DNA of 64,000 nucleotides from Mucilaginibacter gracilis (GCF_003633615.1 NZ_RBKU01000001.1:6572001-6636000); one strand, 5' to 3'; positions 1 to 9,356 are shown, counted from the stretch's first letter. Notes: generated from the sequence alone by a model not told the origin. Numbers and translations: made by a program.

Positions 1-95
1 AAGCTGCCTCCAATTAAAAGTACCAAACCTGCAATACCACCAATGGTAAGTATGCGTTTGCTGTTCCATTTCTTTTTCTGTATAACTCTATCCAC
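1..95 (-). CDS. N-terminus of probable efflux periplasmic adaptor (HlyD/MFP family), partial
   Basis: Only the first 31 codons are inside the window; the gene continues beyond base 1. Reading from a GTG at 95-93 gives a short charged stretch (MDRVIQKKKW) followed by one hydrophobic segment at about residues 14-30, an inner-membrane anchor. This start, and divergence from an NtrC-type regulator and kinase, match HlyD-like adaptors of ABC or RND exporters in Bacteroidota; that identification is from pattern memory, and nothing of the adaptor's core domain is visible. An in-frame ATG at 140 would add 15 residues (MCFCILVQ...), which look unlike an adaptor N-terminus, so GTG is preferred. Confidence 0.5.
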   Translation of the reverse strand, partial: MDRVIQKKKWNSKRILTIGGIAGLVLLIGGS

Positions 96-395
96 CTTGT
101 ATTTATATATTTTAATTTGTACCAATATACAAAAACACATGCCATAAAATAAAATGCTGTTTATCAGCTACATACAAAATATTTTTTAAAAACGGCGTTC
201 GCTTTTGCAACAGCAGGTGTACGCTTATGATACACTTATTTTTGCCAAATTGTATTTAAAACCACATTAACAGCATTTTACCCTATTGGAAGGATTTTTG
301 ACTGATACCAGTACATTAGCACAAATTTTATATATTTAAATGCATAACATATTTACTACCCAACCCGGCAACCCTATCAAATACCAATATTTGGC

Positions 396-1754
396 ATGTT
401 ACTAAAAAAAGCAAGTATTTTAATTGTTGATGATGATACCGATGTGCTAACCGCAGTTAAGCTTTTATTGAAAACTGAGGCACAGGAAGTTACTACCGAA
501 AAAAATCCAGAAAATATAAATTGGCTGCTCAAAAAAAGTCCGCCCGATTTAATATTGCTCGATATGAACTTTACCAGCGCCATTAACACCGGCAACGAAG
601 GTTTATACTGGCTACGCAAAATAAAGGAGTGGATGCCCGATGCCTGCGTAATTATGATAACGGCCTATGGTGATATTGACCTTGCAGTACGATCATTAAA
701 AGAGGGCGCGGCAGATTTTATTGTAAAGCCCTGGCATAACGATAAACTGATAGATACCATTAAAGATCTGTTAGACAAAATTGGGGGGAACAAATCCGCC
801 AAACCCGCAACATCCAAACAAACATCATCGGGCACATTGATACTGGGCGAATCAGCGGTGATGGAGGATATATTTTTAAAGGTTAACAAAGTTGCACCCA
901 CAGATGCCAATATATTGATACTGGGCGAAAACGGAACCGGTAAAGATTTAATTGCCAAAGCCATACACGAACGATCAATGCGCGCGGCCAAGCCATTCAT
1001 TAAGGTTGACGTAGGCGCGCTAACGGATTCGTTGTTTGAGAGCGAACTTTTTGGACACAAAAAGGGTGCCTTTACCGATGCTCGCGAAGAACGCATAGGC
1101 CGTTTTGAAGATGCTAACGGCGGCACTTTATTTTTGGACGAAATAGGTAACATATCATTGCACCAACAAGCTAAATTGCTTACCGTATTGCAAAACCGCC
1201 AAGTTACCAGGCTGGGTAACAACAAAGCCACCGATATTGATATCCGCCTGGTGTGCGCAACCAACCTGCCCCTCAGCGAACTGGCTAACGAAAGCCGTTT
1301 CCGTAAGGATTTGATTTACCGCATCAATACCGTTGAAATAACTATGCCCCCGCTGCGCAAACGCAGCAGCGATGTAATGATACTGGCCCGGCACTTTGCT
1401 AAAGTGTATGCCACCAAGTACTTAAAACCCACGGTAAGTTTTGATGAAAGCGCGGTGCAAAAGCTGCTTCAATATAATTATCCCGGTAACGTGCGCGAGT
1501 TGCAGTACACTATTGAGAGGGCTGTAATAATGGCCGATGATGCCATGTTAAGAGCCGCCGACCTGATATTTTCGTCGATAGAATCGGTAACCGAAATTGC
1601 CGAACCCATGGACGATATGCCCTTGAGCATGGTAGAAAAACAAACTATTTTGCGTGTGATAGAAAAACATAGCGGAAACATTACACGCGCCGCCAAAGAG
1701 CTTGGCATAACCCGCACGGCACTTTACCGCAGACTGAGCAAGTATGATATTTAA
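396..1754 (+). CDS. Sigma-54-dependent response regulator (NtrC family)
   Basis: A 452-residue activator with the complete NtrC layout. The receiver domain (1-125) has the acidic pocket D12-D13, phospho-acceptor D56 in DLILLD, T89 and K111. The AAA+ domain (about 150-385) has Walker A GENGTGKD (177-184), the sigma-54 contact loop as GAFTDA (224-229) instead of canonical GAFTGA, and Walker B GTLFLDEI (243-250). A Fis-type helix-turn-helix closes the protein (NITRAAKELGITRTALYRRL). Its last 11 bases overlap the kinase gene that follows, so the two are translationally coupled and surely partners. The divergent adaptor gene is the likely target, though I found no convincing GG-N10-GC sigma-54 promoter between them. 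Confidence 0.95.
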   Translation: MLLKKASILIVDDDTDVLTAVKLLLKTEAQEVTTEKNPENINWLLKKSPPDLILLDMNFTSAINTGNEGLYWLRKIKEWMPDACVIMITAYGDIDLAVRSLKEGAADFIVKPWHNDKLIDTIKDLLDKIGGNKSAKPATSKQTSSGTLILGESAVMEDIFLKVNKVAPTDANILILGENGTGKDLIAKAIHERSMRAAKPFIKVDVGALTDSLFESELFGHKKGAFTDAREERIGRFEDANGGTLFLDEIGNISLHQQAKLLTVLQNRQVTRLGNNKATDIDIRLVCATNLPLSELANESRFRKDLIYRINTVEITMPPLRKRSSDVMILARHFAKVYATKYLKPTVSFDESAVQKLLQYNYPGNVRELQYTIERAVIMADDAMLRAADLIFSSIESVTEIAEPMDDMPLSMVEKQTILRVIEKHSGNITRAAKELGITRTALYRRLSKYDI

Positions 1755-3084
1755 ACGTTACGAATGGCGCATACTATTGCGTGTGCTGATACTTTTTTTA
1801 ACCCTTTTAGTAGCCTGTATATTGGTGGTAAAGGCATGGTTTGCCTATCTCATTATTTGTGTACCCCTAATTATTGCCGAACTTATTGACTTTTTACGTT
1901 TCCAAAAAAAAGCACAGGACGAGGTAGAACAGTTTGTACAATCCGTACAATACCGCGATTTTTCCAGGCATTTTGACGTAGGCCGGGCACCACAGGAATT
2001 AAAACCTTTACGCAAAGGCTTTAACGACATTAATACAACTTTTAAAGTGATAAGCCGCGAACGCGAAACACAATACCAGTACCTGCAAAAAGTTTTAGAA
2101 CTGGTGGATACCGGTATAGTATCATACGAACTGGAAACCGGCGAAATAGGATGGCTAAACGAATCCTTCAAAAAAATATTTGGCATCCCTTATCTCAAAA
2201 CCATTCATTCGCTGCAAAAGCGCGATGAAGCTTTGTATAACGAGGCTATGGCAATGAAGCCTGGCGATAGCAAAGTAGTATCAATCACTCGCGATAAACA
2301 GGTGATAAAAATACTGCTCACCGTAAGCTTAATGCGCAGCGACGAGAAAATGTACCGTTTGATGGCTTTCCAAAATGTGAGCGAAGCGCTGGACGAAACC
2401 GAGTCGAAAGCATGGCAAAAATTGCTAAACGTGATGACGCACGAGATCATGAATTCGGTTGCGCCCATATCTTCATTAGCCGATACATTGAAAAATCGGT
2501 TGCACAGCTATGCCAGTCAAGATAATAAAAGCGGCGATCTTGACGACCTTGAACTGGGCATAGATACCATAAAACGACGCAGTGAGGGCCTGCTCAAATT
2601 TACCGAGAGCTACCGCAGCCTAAACAAAATAACCCGGCTGGATTTAACCAAAACCCTTGTACGCGACCTTTTTGAGAACCTCAACAGCTTGATGTTACCC
2701 ACCCTGGACCAGAAGAATATAGAGCTCGACATTGTGCTGCGCGACCCGCAAATGATGATAGAGGTTGACATTAACCTGATTGAACAAGTGCTTATTAACC
2801 TACTGGTAAACGCAATTGAGGCAGTAAAAGACAAGCCAGAACCCTGCATCACACTATCTGCCGAGATTCGACCAAACGGTAAAGCAGTACTTAAAATAGC
2901 TGATAACGGCCTGGGCATGCCGCCCGAATTGATAGAAAAAATATTCATTCCGTTTTTTAGCACACGCAAAACCGGTAGCGGCATAGGCCTTAGCCTATGC
3001 AAACAAATAATGATACTGCATAAGGGCAACATACAAGTACAATCGGTACAAGGCGAAGGTTCAGTATTTATCTTGCTTTTTTAG
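1744..3084 (+). CDS. Membrane sensor histidine kinase (NtrY-like)
   Basis: A 446-residue kinase, cognate partner of the preceding regulator. Two hydrophobic segments (about residues 10-30 and 33-50) leave almost no external loop, so sensing is probably within the membrane or cytoplasmic. A PAS-like region covers about 110-215. The H box MTHEIMNSVAPI places the phospho-histidine at H233. The HATPase domain shows the N box (NLLVNAIEA), G1 box DNGLGM, F box FIPFFST and G2 box GSGIGLSL. The ATG lies inside the end of the regulator gene (11-base overlap), which supports a two-gene operon. The signal sensed is unknown; kinase/regulator pairs of this type beside exporters are commonly thought to report envelope stress. 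Confidence 0.93.
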   Translation: MIFKRYEWRILLRVLILFLTLLVACILVVKAWFAYLIICVPLIIAELIDFLRFQKKAQDEVEQFVQSVQYRDFSRHFDVGRAPQELKPLRKGFNDINTTFKVISRERETQYQYLQKVLELVDTGIVSYELETGEIGWLNESFKKIFGIPYLKTIHSLQKRDEALYNEAMAMKPGDSKVVSITRDKQVIKILLTVSLMRSDEKMYRLMAFQNVSEALDETESKAWQKLLNVMTHEIMNSVAPISSLADTLKNRLHSYASQDNKSGDLDDLELGIDTIKRRSEGLLKFTESYRSLNKITRLDLTKTLVRDLFENLNSLMLPTLDQKNIELDIVLRDPQMMIEVDINLIEQVLINLLVNAIEAVKDKPEPCITLSAEIRPNGKAVLKIADNGLGMPPELIEKIFIPFFSTRKTGSGIGLSLCKQIMILHKGNIQVQSVQGEGSVFILLF

Positions 3085-3196
3085 GTTGGTTTAAACCCTT
3101 TGTACTGTAAAAAACAACCGTGTAACTTAAATAAACGCCCTAAAAGCGAATGTATTACAAAGTAAATCAGCGCGTTAAATGTTATGCTGTGCTTTG

Positions 3197-3229
3197 TTTG
3201 TTACAATACGCAAAATATCACTATATTTG
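3197..3229 (+). promoter_or_regulatory. Bacteroidota-type promoter of tRNA-Glu
   Basis: A TTTG at 3197-3200 and a perfect -7 element TATATTTG at 3222-3229 are separated by 21 bases, matching the Bacteroidota primary sigma consensus (TTTG, about 19-21 bases, TAnnTTTG). Transcription would start near 3236, about 45 bases upstream of the tRNA. Confidence 0.7.
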
Positions 3230-3281
3230 CACCGTTAAAAAAAATGAGCTGCAAAATTCACATTTTTTTAACATACAAAAT

Positions 3282-3356
3282 GGCCCGTTCGTCTAGGGGT
3301 TAGGACGCCAGATTTTCATTCTGGAAACAGGGGTTCGATTCCCCTACGGGCTACCA
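3282..3356 (+). tRNA. tRNA-Glu (anticodon TTC)
   Basis: The gene folds as a full cloverleaf. Acceptor arm GGCCCGT pairs with ACGGGCT (one G-U pair); the D arm contains TAGGGGTTAGGAC; the anticodon stem CCAGA/TCTGG encloses loop TTTTCAT with anticodon TTC; the T arm CAGGGGTTCGATTCCCCT is standard. The CCA end is encoded (3354-3356). It has its own promoter upstream and a strong terminator three bases downstream, so it is a single-gene transcript. Confidence 0.97.
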
Positions 3357-3358
3357 GA

Positions 3359-3399
3359 GGGGAAAAGTTGTAAAAAGACAACTTTTCCCCTTTTTTTTT
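3359..3399 (+). terminator. Rho-independent terminator after tRNA-Glu
   Basis: A perfect 13-bp stem GGGGAAAAGTTGT / ACAACTTTTCCCC with a six-base loop is followed by nine T residues. Confidence 0.95.
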
Positions 3400-3575
3400 G
3401 CCTTGTAAATTGCGGCTGAGTGGTACGTCAACAATGATTTTTTAAAACCTGCCGACGTAACAATTTTGCTTACAGTTAAAATTGCAACTATAAGCAAATG
3501 CAAATATGCTGGAGCCAATTTGTTTTTCCGGGTAATATATTTATAATTGCCAGGCCGCACATAGCCTTACACCCA

Positions 3576-4136
3576 TTGAAAAATATCATACTCGTTTTAC
3601 TGCTTATCCCAACTGTACTATTTGGGCAAAAAACAACTGTTACGCGTGTTATTGATGGCGACACGTTTGTTATAGAGTCGGGAGAGCGGGTTAGAATGGT
3701 TGGGATAAACGCGCCCGAAATTTCGGACCTGTACGGGCAGGAGGCAAAACAGCACCTTCAACAATTAATTGAAGGTAAGGAAATTGAACTCTTGCCCGAT
3801 CATCTTTCAAAAAACCACGACAGGTATTCGCGCATGTTAAGGTACGCCGTGTTAAATGGCGTTGATATTGACAAACAAATGCTTTTAGATGGCTTTGCGG
3901 TTGCCTATCTCAAATTTAAGTTTGACAAGCCCGACGAATACAAACAGGCCCAGATAGATGCACAAAACAACAGTGCCGGCATGTGGCACAAACCTAACGA
4001 CAGTGTAATTGAACCTGATTTGCATCCTTCCTCCAAAAAAAGCTGGTTACTAAAAATGTTTCGTAAAAGGTATTTTTGGGGTTTGCTAACGGGCCTTTTA
4101 ATTGTTGTAGTTTTGTACCGTTATTTAAAAAAATAA
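3576..4136 (+). CDS. Secreted thermonuclease-like protein (SNase domain) with C-terminal anchor
   Basis: Staphylococcal-nuclease family endonuclease. The core starts at TVTRVIDGDTF and continues with RVRMVGINAPE and DRYSRML, which carry the equivalents of the family's catalytic Arg, Glu and Arg, and ends at AGMW. The last 30 residues hold a hydrophobic segment (WGLLTGLLIVVVLY) followed by lysines, so the enzyme is probably membrane-tethered. The start is uncertain: an ATG at 3498 gives 26 extra residues of non-signal character, whereas a TTG at 3576 gives MKNIILVLLLIPTVLFGQ, a textbook signal peptide, which I prefer. Single gene between the tRNA terminator and a small unknown gene. Confidence 0.85.
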   Translation: MKNIILVLLLIPTVLFGQKTTVTRVIDGDTFVIESGERVRMVGINAPEISDLYGQEAKQHLQQLIEGKEIELLPDHLSKNHDRYSRMLRYAVLNGVDIDKQMLLDGFAVAYLKFKFDKPDEYKQAQIDAQNNSAGMWHKPNDSVIEPDLHPSSKKSWLLKMFRKRYFWGLLTGLLIVVVLYRYLKK

Positions 4137-4165
4137 CACCATTTTATTTACTATAAAATTAAAAC

Positions 4166-4366
4166 ATGAAACACGACGAAGTAGTTGCTGCGCTGCAAAC
4201 AATAGCTGATAAGGGTATGGCAATAAATTTAAGTAAGGATGCCCTGCAAAACTTAAAATTGTATAATTTAATAGAAATAGCAAAGGGGGAAGAAAATGAA
4301 AGATCGCCGGCTTGCACACTAACTAAAAAGGGCCGTGTTATGCTAAAGGCAAATTTAAAACCTTAA
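4166..4366 (+). CDS. Small hypothetical protein, 66 aa
   Basis: Not recognised. It is a soluble, lysine-rich protein with two predicted amphipathic helices and an ending (TLTKKGRVMLKA) that resembles the wing and following helix of small winged-helix proteins. It has an ATG with an A-rich leader typical of this phylum and lies 29 bases after the nuclease gene on the same strand. No partner function can be inferred. Confidence 0.55.
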   Translation: MKHDEVVAALQTIADKGMAINLSKDALQNLKLYNLIEIAKGEENERSPACTLTKKGRVMLKANLKP

Positions 4367-4506
4367 AATATGGTTTAGTTACCACAGATTTTGCCATTAT
4401 TTTATAAGTAATTTGCCCTATATGTTACCTTACCTACGCTGAAATTATTGTTTTAAATTACCTTATTTATTTTACCAAAATTACCCAACCTCTAAATAAT
4501 ACATTT

Positions 4507-4917
4507 ATGCAAATAACAGTGGAAACTATAGTTAGCGCACCTGTAGAAAAAGTTTGGGACTTTTGGACCAAACCCGAACATATTATAAACTGGTGCCATG
4601 CATCGGACGATTGGCATACGCCCTATGCCGATAACGACTTACAAAAAGGTGGCAAGTTTAAAACCACAATGGCTGCTAAAAACGGTAGTTTTAGCTTTGA
4701 TTTTGAAGGCATTTACACCAATGTAATAGCGCATAAACTAATTGAATATGTTTTGGCCGATGGACGAAAAGTACACATCCGTTTTGAGCCATTAGGCAAC
4801 GGCACCCAAATAACCGAAACGTTTGAGGCCGAAACCGAAAACCCTGCCGAAATGCAGCAAAATGGTTGGCAGGCTATTTTAAATAACTTTAAAAAACACG
4901 CCGAGCTTAACAGTTAA
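4507..4917 (+). CDS. SRPBCC / AHSA1-type ligand-binding protein
   Basis: A 136-residue START-like (helix-grip) protein. It opens with the family signature ITVETIVSAPVEKVWDFWTKPE, then HIINWCHASDDWHTP, a glycine before the central strands (GGKFKTTM) and ends with the long C-terminal helix (NGWQAILNNFKKHAEL). The length is normal for the AHSA1/polyketide-cyclase-like group. These proteins bind small hydrophobic ligands or act as co-chaperones; no substrate can be told from sequence. It stands alone, followed by a hairpin at 4939-4971. Confidence 0.88.
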   Translation: MQITVETIVSAPVEKVWDFWTKPEHIINWCHASDDWHTPYADNDLQKGGKFKTTMAAKNGSFSFDFEGIYTNVIAHKLIEYVLADGRKVHIRFEPLGNGTQITETFEAETENPAEMQQNGWQAILNNFKKHAELNS

Positions 4918-4938
4918 AAAATTTGCGGCGTACCAAGT

Positions 4939-4971
4939 GTATACTATTTTAAACCCACAAAAATAGTATAC
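4939..4971. terminator. Perfect 12-bp stem-loop downstream of the SRPBCC gene
   Basis: GTATACTATTTT and AAAATAGTATAC form a perfect 12-bp stem around a nine-base loop, 22 bases after the SRPBCC stop codon. There is no clean T run, so it is a likely but not certain terminator. Confidence 0.5.
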
Positions 4972-5165
4972 TTAAAATAAAAGATTTTTGCAGTTTTAAA
5001 ACCAACCCGCATATGTTAAAATAAGTTAAAAAAGCGCTAAAACAGGCCAAAAACGGCATATCTAACTAAAATTTCATCTAAATTTCATCTTGGGCGGTAG
5101 TTTTACATCAGCTTATTATTACAAGTAGTAAGGCTGTTTAAAACACTCAACCTGTAGCTCAATTG

Positions 5166-7967
5166 ATGAAAAAACTTTTCCCTGCCCTGTTTATTTTTAC
5201 TGTATTTTTTGGTTATTCTGCGCGGGCGCAGTACACCAAACAGATACTTAAAAAAACCGTTATCAGTCACTTTTATACCTGCTCCCTTGACGAGATGCTG
5301 GATACCCTTTCCATGAAATATAAACTACCTATATTTTTTGAGAGAGAGCCCATACATGCCATGGATGTTAATAACAGGTTTTTTAACGAGAGCCTGCAAA
5401 ATGTGCTCAAATTTGTTTGCCGCGAAAACGCCCTGCAATATTGGGTAGAAAACGATGGCACCATTTACATTTTACAAAAGCCCGATGATTTGCCCCATTT
5501 AAAAAAGCTTAAACAGTTTCGTAAAGATATGGCGCTCATTAAGCCCATCATACTTGAGGCACCAAGCGGCCCTCCAAAACACTTTGATTTTTCGATAGTG
5601 GGCCGCGTTACCGATCAAAATACCGGCGAATCGTTACCGGGCGCAACGGTAAAGGTGCGCAATACAAACATCAACACCTTAACCAATATTAGCGGTAACT
5701 TTACCCTGCTCAAGGTACCATCGGATACGGTAGCCCTCGAGGTATCATTTGTAGGCTACCAGCCCGATACCTTTAGGCTAAACAGCAAAAACATTGATAG
5801 CGCCTTAACCCTGTCGCTATTCCCATCCATGAATGCGCTTAACGAGGTTGATATTAACGGCAAAAAAACAGGTGTATTAAATACCGATAGTAAACGGATA
5901 AGCGTTTTACAACTGGCACCATCAGCCTTAGATAAATTGCCCAACATAGGCGAGCGCGATGTGATGCGGGCATTCCAGCTAATGCCGGGGGTTAGTGCAA
6001 CTAACGAATCGTCGTCGGGTGCATATGTACGTGGCGGAACGCCCGATCAAAACCTGGTAATGTTTGATGGCTTCACCGTCTATCAGGTTGATCACCTTTA
6101 CGGTTTTTTTAGCGCCTTTAACAGTAACGCCGTTCGCGATGTTGAACTTTATAAAGGCGGTTTCTCTGCAAAATACGGTGGCCGGTTATCAAGCGTTACC
6201 GTAATTACAGGTAAAGACGGTAACAAAAACGAAGCCAATATTGGTGGCGATTTAAGCTTATTAAGTACCAATATTTATGCCGAAATGCCAATCGGCAGTA
6301 CATCGTCGCTGCTAGTGGCTGCCAGGCGGTCGTACCAGGGGCCGTTGTACGATAAGCTTTTTGGGCAATTCAATACTTCTACTGCCAATAGTTCGCCCCC
6401 GGGTGGTGGCGGTGGCAGGCCGGGTGGCGGCGGGAGGGGTGGCTTTGCCAACCAGGTTACACCAGCATCAAACTTTTACGATTTAAACGCCAAATACGTG
6501 TACACGCCGTCAAAGCAAAACAGTTTTGCACTAAGCATATACAACGGTGCCGATAACCTAAACAATAGCCGCGAAATGAGCATACCAGCTTTTAGCGTGG
6601 CCAATGGAGGCAGCGATATTACCATTAACGACTATTCACGATCGGGCAATACCGGCGGCAGCTTAAAGTGGACGAGTACCATAAACCACAGGTTTTTTGC
6701 CAATACAGTAATTAGTTACTCTGAGTTTTTTAGCGATCGCAACCGTGGTACACAGGGCACGTCCGTAGATAGCGGCATTACTAAAAGCTTTAACAACGGC
6801 ATGCTTGAACACAACTTGCTGCGCGATTTTAGTGCCAAGTCTGACTGGGAATTGCAGGTAACACCAAAAGCTAAATTGCTTTACGGCGGCTATGGTTCGT
6901 TGTTGCACATCCAATATTCATATACACAAAATGATACCAGTAAACTGATAAGCCAGGATAACCGCGGAACAATTGCAGGCGGTTATGCCGAACTGGAACT
7001 GGACCCAACCAACAAGCTACATGTGCAACCCGGCGTTAGGGAAACTTATTTCAGCCCAACGGGCCAGGTTTATGCCGAGCCAAGGCTATCAACAACTTAC
7101 CAATTAACCGGCAGGTTTAATTTAAAGGCTGCTGTTGGTCGCTTTTACCAGTTTACCAACCAGGTTGTAAGGGAAGATATTGTTGGCGGCGACCGTAATT
7201 TTTGGGTATTGGCCAACAAATCAAATATCCCTGTAAGCAGGGCAGAGCATTACATTTTTGGTTTTAATTATGAAACTAAAGACTTTTTATTTGATGTTGA
7301 AGGCTATTACAAAAACCTAAACGGCTTAACTCAATACTCCATACGGCAGCAAGGCGGAACCAGCGGCGGCGGCGGACCTTTTAGCGCCAGCACAGGCACA
7401 AGCTCCACCATTACCGAAAACTTTTACAACGGTGTAGGCTACGCCGAAGGCATAGAGTTTTTACTACAAAAAAAGGCGGGTTCATACACGGGCTGGGTAA
7501 GCTATACTTTGGGCCAGGCAAAAAGCAAGTTTGATGCCTTTGGCAGCGATTATTTCTCGTCAAACCAGGATATTACGCACGAGTTTAAATCCATCAACAT
7601 GTATCACCTGCAACGCTGGAGTTTTTCGGCAGTATTTATAGCCAGCACGGGGCACCCTTACACCGCTCCATTAGGCAGCTATACCGTTAACACGCTCGAC
7701 GGCAATAAAACCACTTACCTAACCATAAGCGGCAAAAATGGCGAACGCTTACCGGCTTATCACCGTTTAGATATGTCGGCAACTTATGATATTCTAAAGT
7801 TCGACGGCGCAAAAACCGGCAGCATCGGCCTTTCGCTTTTCAATGTATACAACCATGTTAACACCTGGTACAACGAGTATTACATACAAAACAACCAGGT
7901 AATTACCACAACGGTAAAATATTTAGGTTTTACACCCAACATAACCCTTAGCTTAAAATGGAAATAA
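5166..7967 (+). CDS. TonB-dependent outer-membrane receptor with STN-like and carboxypeptidase-regulatory domains
   Basis: About 933 residues. A signal peptide (MKKLFPALFIFTVFFGYSARA) is followed by a secretin/TonB short N-terminal-like domain (about 30-105), a carboxypeptidase-D regulatory-like beta-sandwich (about 140-230, IVGRVTDQNTGESLPGA), a plug domain (about 255-345, with YVRGGTPDQNLVMFDG) and a 22-strand-type barrel that ends in aromatic-rich LSLKWK. A very glycine-rich insert lies in an early extracellular loop (around 6403-6445). TTG at 5163 is also open, but ATG at 5166 begins the signal peptide directly. It overlaps the DUF4249 gene by ten bases. Such pairs import or bind unknown substrates at the cell surface; no specificity can be read here. 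Confidence 0.93.
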   Translation: MKKLFPALFIFTVFFGYSARAQYTKQILKKTVISHFYTCSLDEMLDTLSMKYKLPIFFEREPIHAMDVNNRFFNESLQNVLKFVCRENALQYWVENDGTIYILQKPDDLPHLKKLKQFRKDMALIKPIILEAPSGPPKHFDFSIVGRVTDQNTGESLPGATVKVRNTNINTLTNISGNFTLLKVPSDTVALEVSFVGYQPDTFRLNSKNIDSALTLSLFPSMNALNEVDINGKKTGVLNTDSKRISVLQLAPSALDKLPNIGERDVMRAFQLMPGVSATNESSSGAYVRGGTPDQNLVMFDGFTVYQVDHLYGFFSAFNSNAVRDVELYKGGFSAKYGGRLSSVTVITGKDGNKNEANIGGDLSLLSTNIYAEMPIGSTSSLLVAARRSYQGPLYDKLFGQFNTSTANSSPPGGGGGRPGGGGRGGFANQVTPASNFYDLNAKYVYTPSKQNSFALSIYNGADNLNNSREMSIPAFSVANGGSDITINDYSRSGNTGGSLKWTSTINHRFFANTVISYSEFFSDRNRGTQGTSVDSGITKSFNNGMLEHNLLRDFSAKSDWELQVTPKAKLLYGGYGSLLHIQYSYTQNDTSKLISQDNRGTIAGGYAELELDPTNKLHVQPGVRETYFSPTGQVYAEPRLSTTYQLTGRFNLKAAVGRFYQFTNQVVREDIVGGDRNFWVLANKSNIPVSRAEHYIFGFNYETKDFLFDVEGYYKNLNGLTQYSIRQQGGTSGGGGPFSASTGTSSTITENFYNGVGYAEGIEFLLQKKAGSYTGWVSYTLGQAKSKFDAFGSDYFSSNQDITHEFKSINMYHLQRWSFSAVFIASTGHPYTAPLGSYTVNTLDGNKTTYLTISGKNGERLPAYHRLDMSATYDILKFDGAKTGSIGLSLFNVYNHVNTWYNEYYIQNNQVITTTVKYLGFTPNITLSLKWK

Positions 7968-8764
7968 AATATAAACAATACCTGTTGTTAATTATCGCTA
8001 TCAGTGCTTTTGCATTCTCGTCGTGCAAAAAAACCGAAACAAGCAATGTAGCTGCCGAACCTGTGGTTATTGGTTATCTAATTCCGGGGCAACCCATCAG
8101 CATTAAAGTTTATCAGCAAAAAGATATTTCGGATACTGCAAATTACGGCCCCGCTATAACAGGCTTAAAACTAACCTTATCAAATGGTACCAGCACGGTT
8201 AGCTTAACCGAAAGTGCAGCCGGAACTTATACGTACAGCAACCAGAGTTTTTTGGCTGCAGGTAAAACCTATACTTTGCAGTTTACTTATAACGGTTTGC
8301 TAATTTCGGCAAGTTCGGTTATGCCTGCCAAGCCTTTAAATTACACGGCAACGCGCACTTTAATTAATTTGCCGCTCTCGTCGTTAAGCGGGCCAGGCGC
8401 CACTGATGCGGTTGCTATTACTTTTAAATGGGACAATCCGGATTCGTTATATCACGTGTTGGTGTTTAAAAATGACGACGCTAACGCCTTTAACATTCAT
8501 CCCGACAGAAACAGCGCACTTAATTTTACCCTAAATGCCAAGCAAGCCGCCGGTTACGATGTTTATTACCGCACTTTTAATTACATAGGTGTTTACCGGG
8601 CAATTTTGTTCCGTGTAAACAAAGAGTATCTGGATATTTTAAACAGCAATGCCAGCAGCACGTCACAAAACTTAACCAACCCGCCAACTAATATTACCAA
8701 TGGCTTTGGCATCTTTTCGGCCATGCAGGCCGATACGATTAAATTAACCTTAACCCAATATTAG
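7958..8764 (+). CDS. DUF4249 outer-membrane-associated lipoprotein
   Basis: A 268-residue lipoprotein with a lipobox (AFSSC) after a short hydrophobic signal. Two beta-rich segments follow, including VVIGYLIPGQPISIKVYQQ and the strand-rich YTLQFTYNGLLISASSVMPA, the pattern of DUF4249, which is habitually encoded behind TonB receptors of this type. The gene starts within the end of the receptor gene, so the two are co-translated. It is at the short end for the family. The role is unknown; a surface or periplasmic accessory of the receptor is the reasonable inference. Confidence 0.85.
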   Translation: MEIKYKQYLLLIIAISAFAFSSCKKTETSNVAAEPVVIGYLIPGQPISIKVYQQKDISDTANYGPAITGLKLTLSNGTSTVSLTESAAGTYTYSNQSFLAAGKTYTLQFTYNGLLISASSVMPAKPLNYTATRTLINLPLSSLSGPGATDAVAITFKWDNPDSLYHVLVFKNDDANAFNIHPDRNSALNFTLNAKQAAGYDVYYRTFNYIGVYRAILFRVNKEYLDILNSNASSTSQNLTNPPTNITNGFGIFSAMQADTIKLTLTQY

Positions 8765-8780
8765 GGGCTTTAAATGCAAT

Positions 8781-8820
8781 AAAAAAGGGGCGCAAATTAA
8801 TTTTTGCACCCCTTTTTTTA
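8781..8820. terminator. Bidirectional terminator between convergent genes
   Basis: An A-run, GGGGCGCAAA, a short loop, TTTTGCACCCC and a T-run form a stem with one C-A mismatch. It sits between the convergent DUF4249 and DUF4251 genes and can serve both. Confidence 0.85.
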
Positions 8821-8834
8821 TTGAAAATATCAGC

Positions 8835-9356
8835 TTAAACCTTATGCTTTTTTACCTCAATATAGCCCTGGTATGATATGGCATCGCGGTTATTGCTGGT
8901 AATCTGCAAGGTTGCATAACCATCTTTAGAAACGCTCAACCGCATATATCGCACATCTTTTGTATTAACCGGCTTGATAGAAACATCCCATCCGTTTTTA
9001 TTTTCTACCACCTTATAATCAAACTCGGTAGCGGTAAACATCATTCCGGCATCCTGAGGGTCAAATGGCGCAACATAGGCGCGGCCAAAATAGGGCAGGT
9101 ATGATATTACCGAATCTTTGCTGATTCGCAAATCATAATCGGGCGTTATATATTTGTTGCCGCCACGCATAGGTTGCACGTATTGAGCCTTAAAAACATA
9201 ATTCTGAGCATCAATTATGCTTTTCATTTCGGCTTCTGCTTTAGCCTGTTTTTCTTTTTTTGTGCTTTGTGCAAAACCTAAATTCCACACAAAAACCGAT
9301 AGAACAACAAAAAATGCGGGACTGGCCCACTTTACAATAAATGCTTTCATATTCAA
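8835..9356 (-). CDS. DUF4251 secreted protein
   Basis: A 173-residue exported protein. The signal peptide (about 1-30, ending GFAQ) is followed by a lysine/glutamate-rich linker, then the DUF4251 pattern: a predicted beta-rich fold with GGNKYITPDYDLRISKDSVISYLPYFGRAY and a C-terminal YQGYIEVKK. Length and layout are normal for the family, whose function is unknown. It is a single gene, convergent with the DUF4249 gene. An alternative start at Met3 would change little. Confidence 0.85.
   Translation of the reverse strand: MNMKAFIVKWASPAFFVVLSVFVWNLGFAQSTKKEKQAKAEAEMKSIIDAQNYVFKAQYVQPMRGGNKYITPDYDLRISKDSVISYLPYFGRAYVAPFDPQDAGMMFTATEFDYKVVENKNGWDVSIKPVNTKDVRYMRLSVSKDGYATLQITSNNRDAISYQGYIEVKKHKV

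Noticed and set aside
96..395. Possible sigma-54 (-24/-12) promoters between the adaptor and the NtrC regulator genes
   Set aside because: TTGGCA- and TGGCAT-like starts occur, but none has GC at the required ten-base spacing from GG.
665..1264. Long open frame on the minus strand opposite the NtrC regulator
   Set aside because: It is a shadow of a well-conserved coding frame; no family match, start context or promoter.
5166..7967. Glycine-rich tract in the TonB receptor as a tandem-repeat locus
   Set aside because: It is a short low-complexity loop without regular DNA repeat units.
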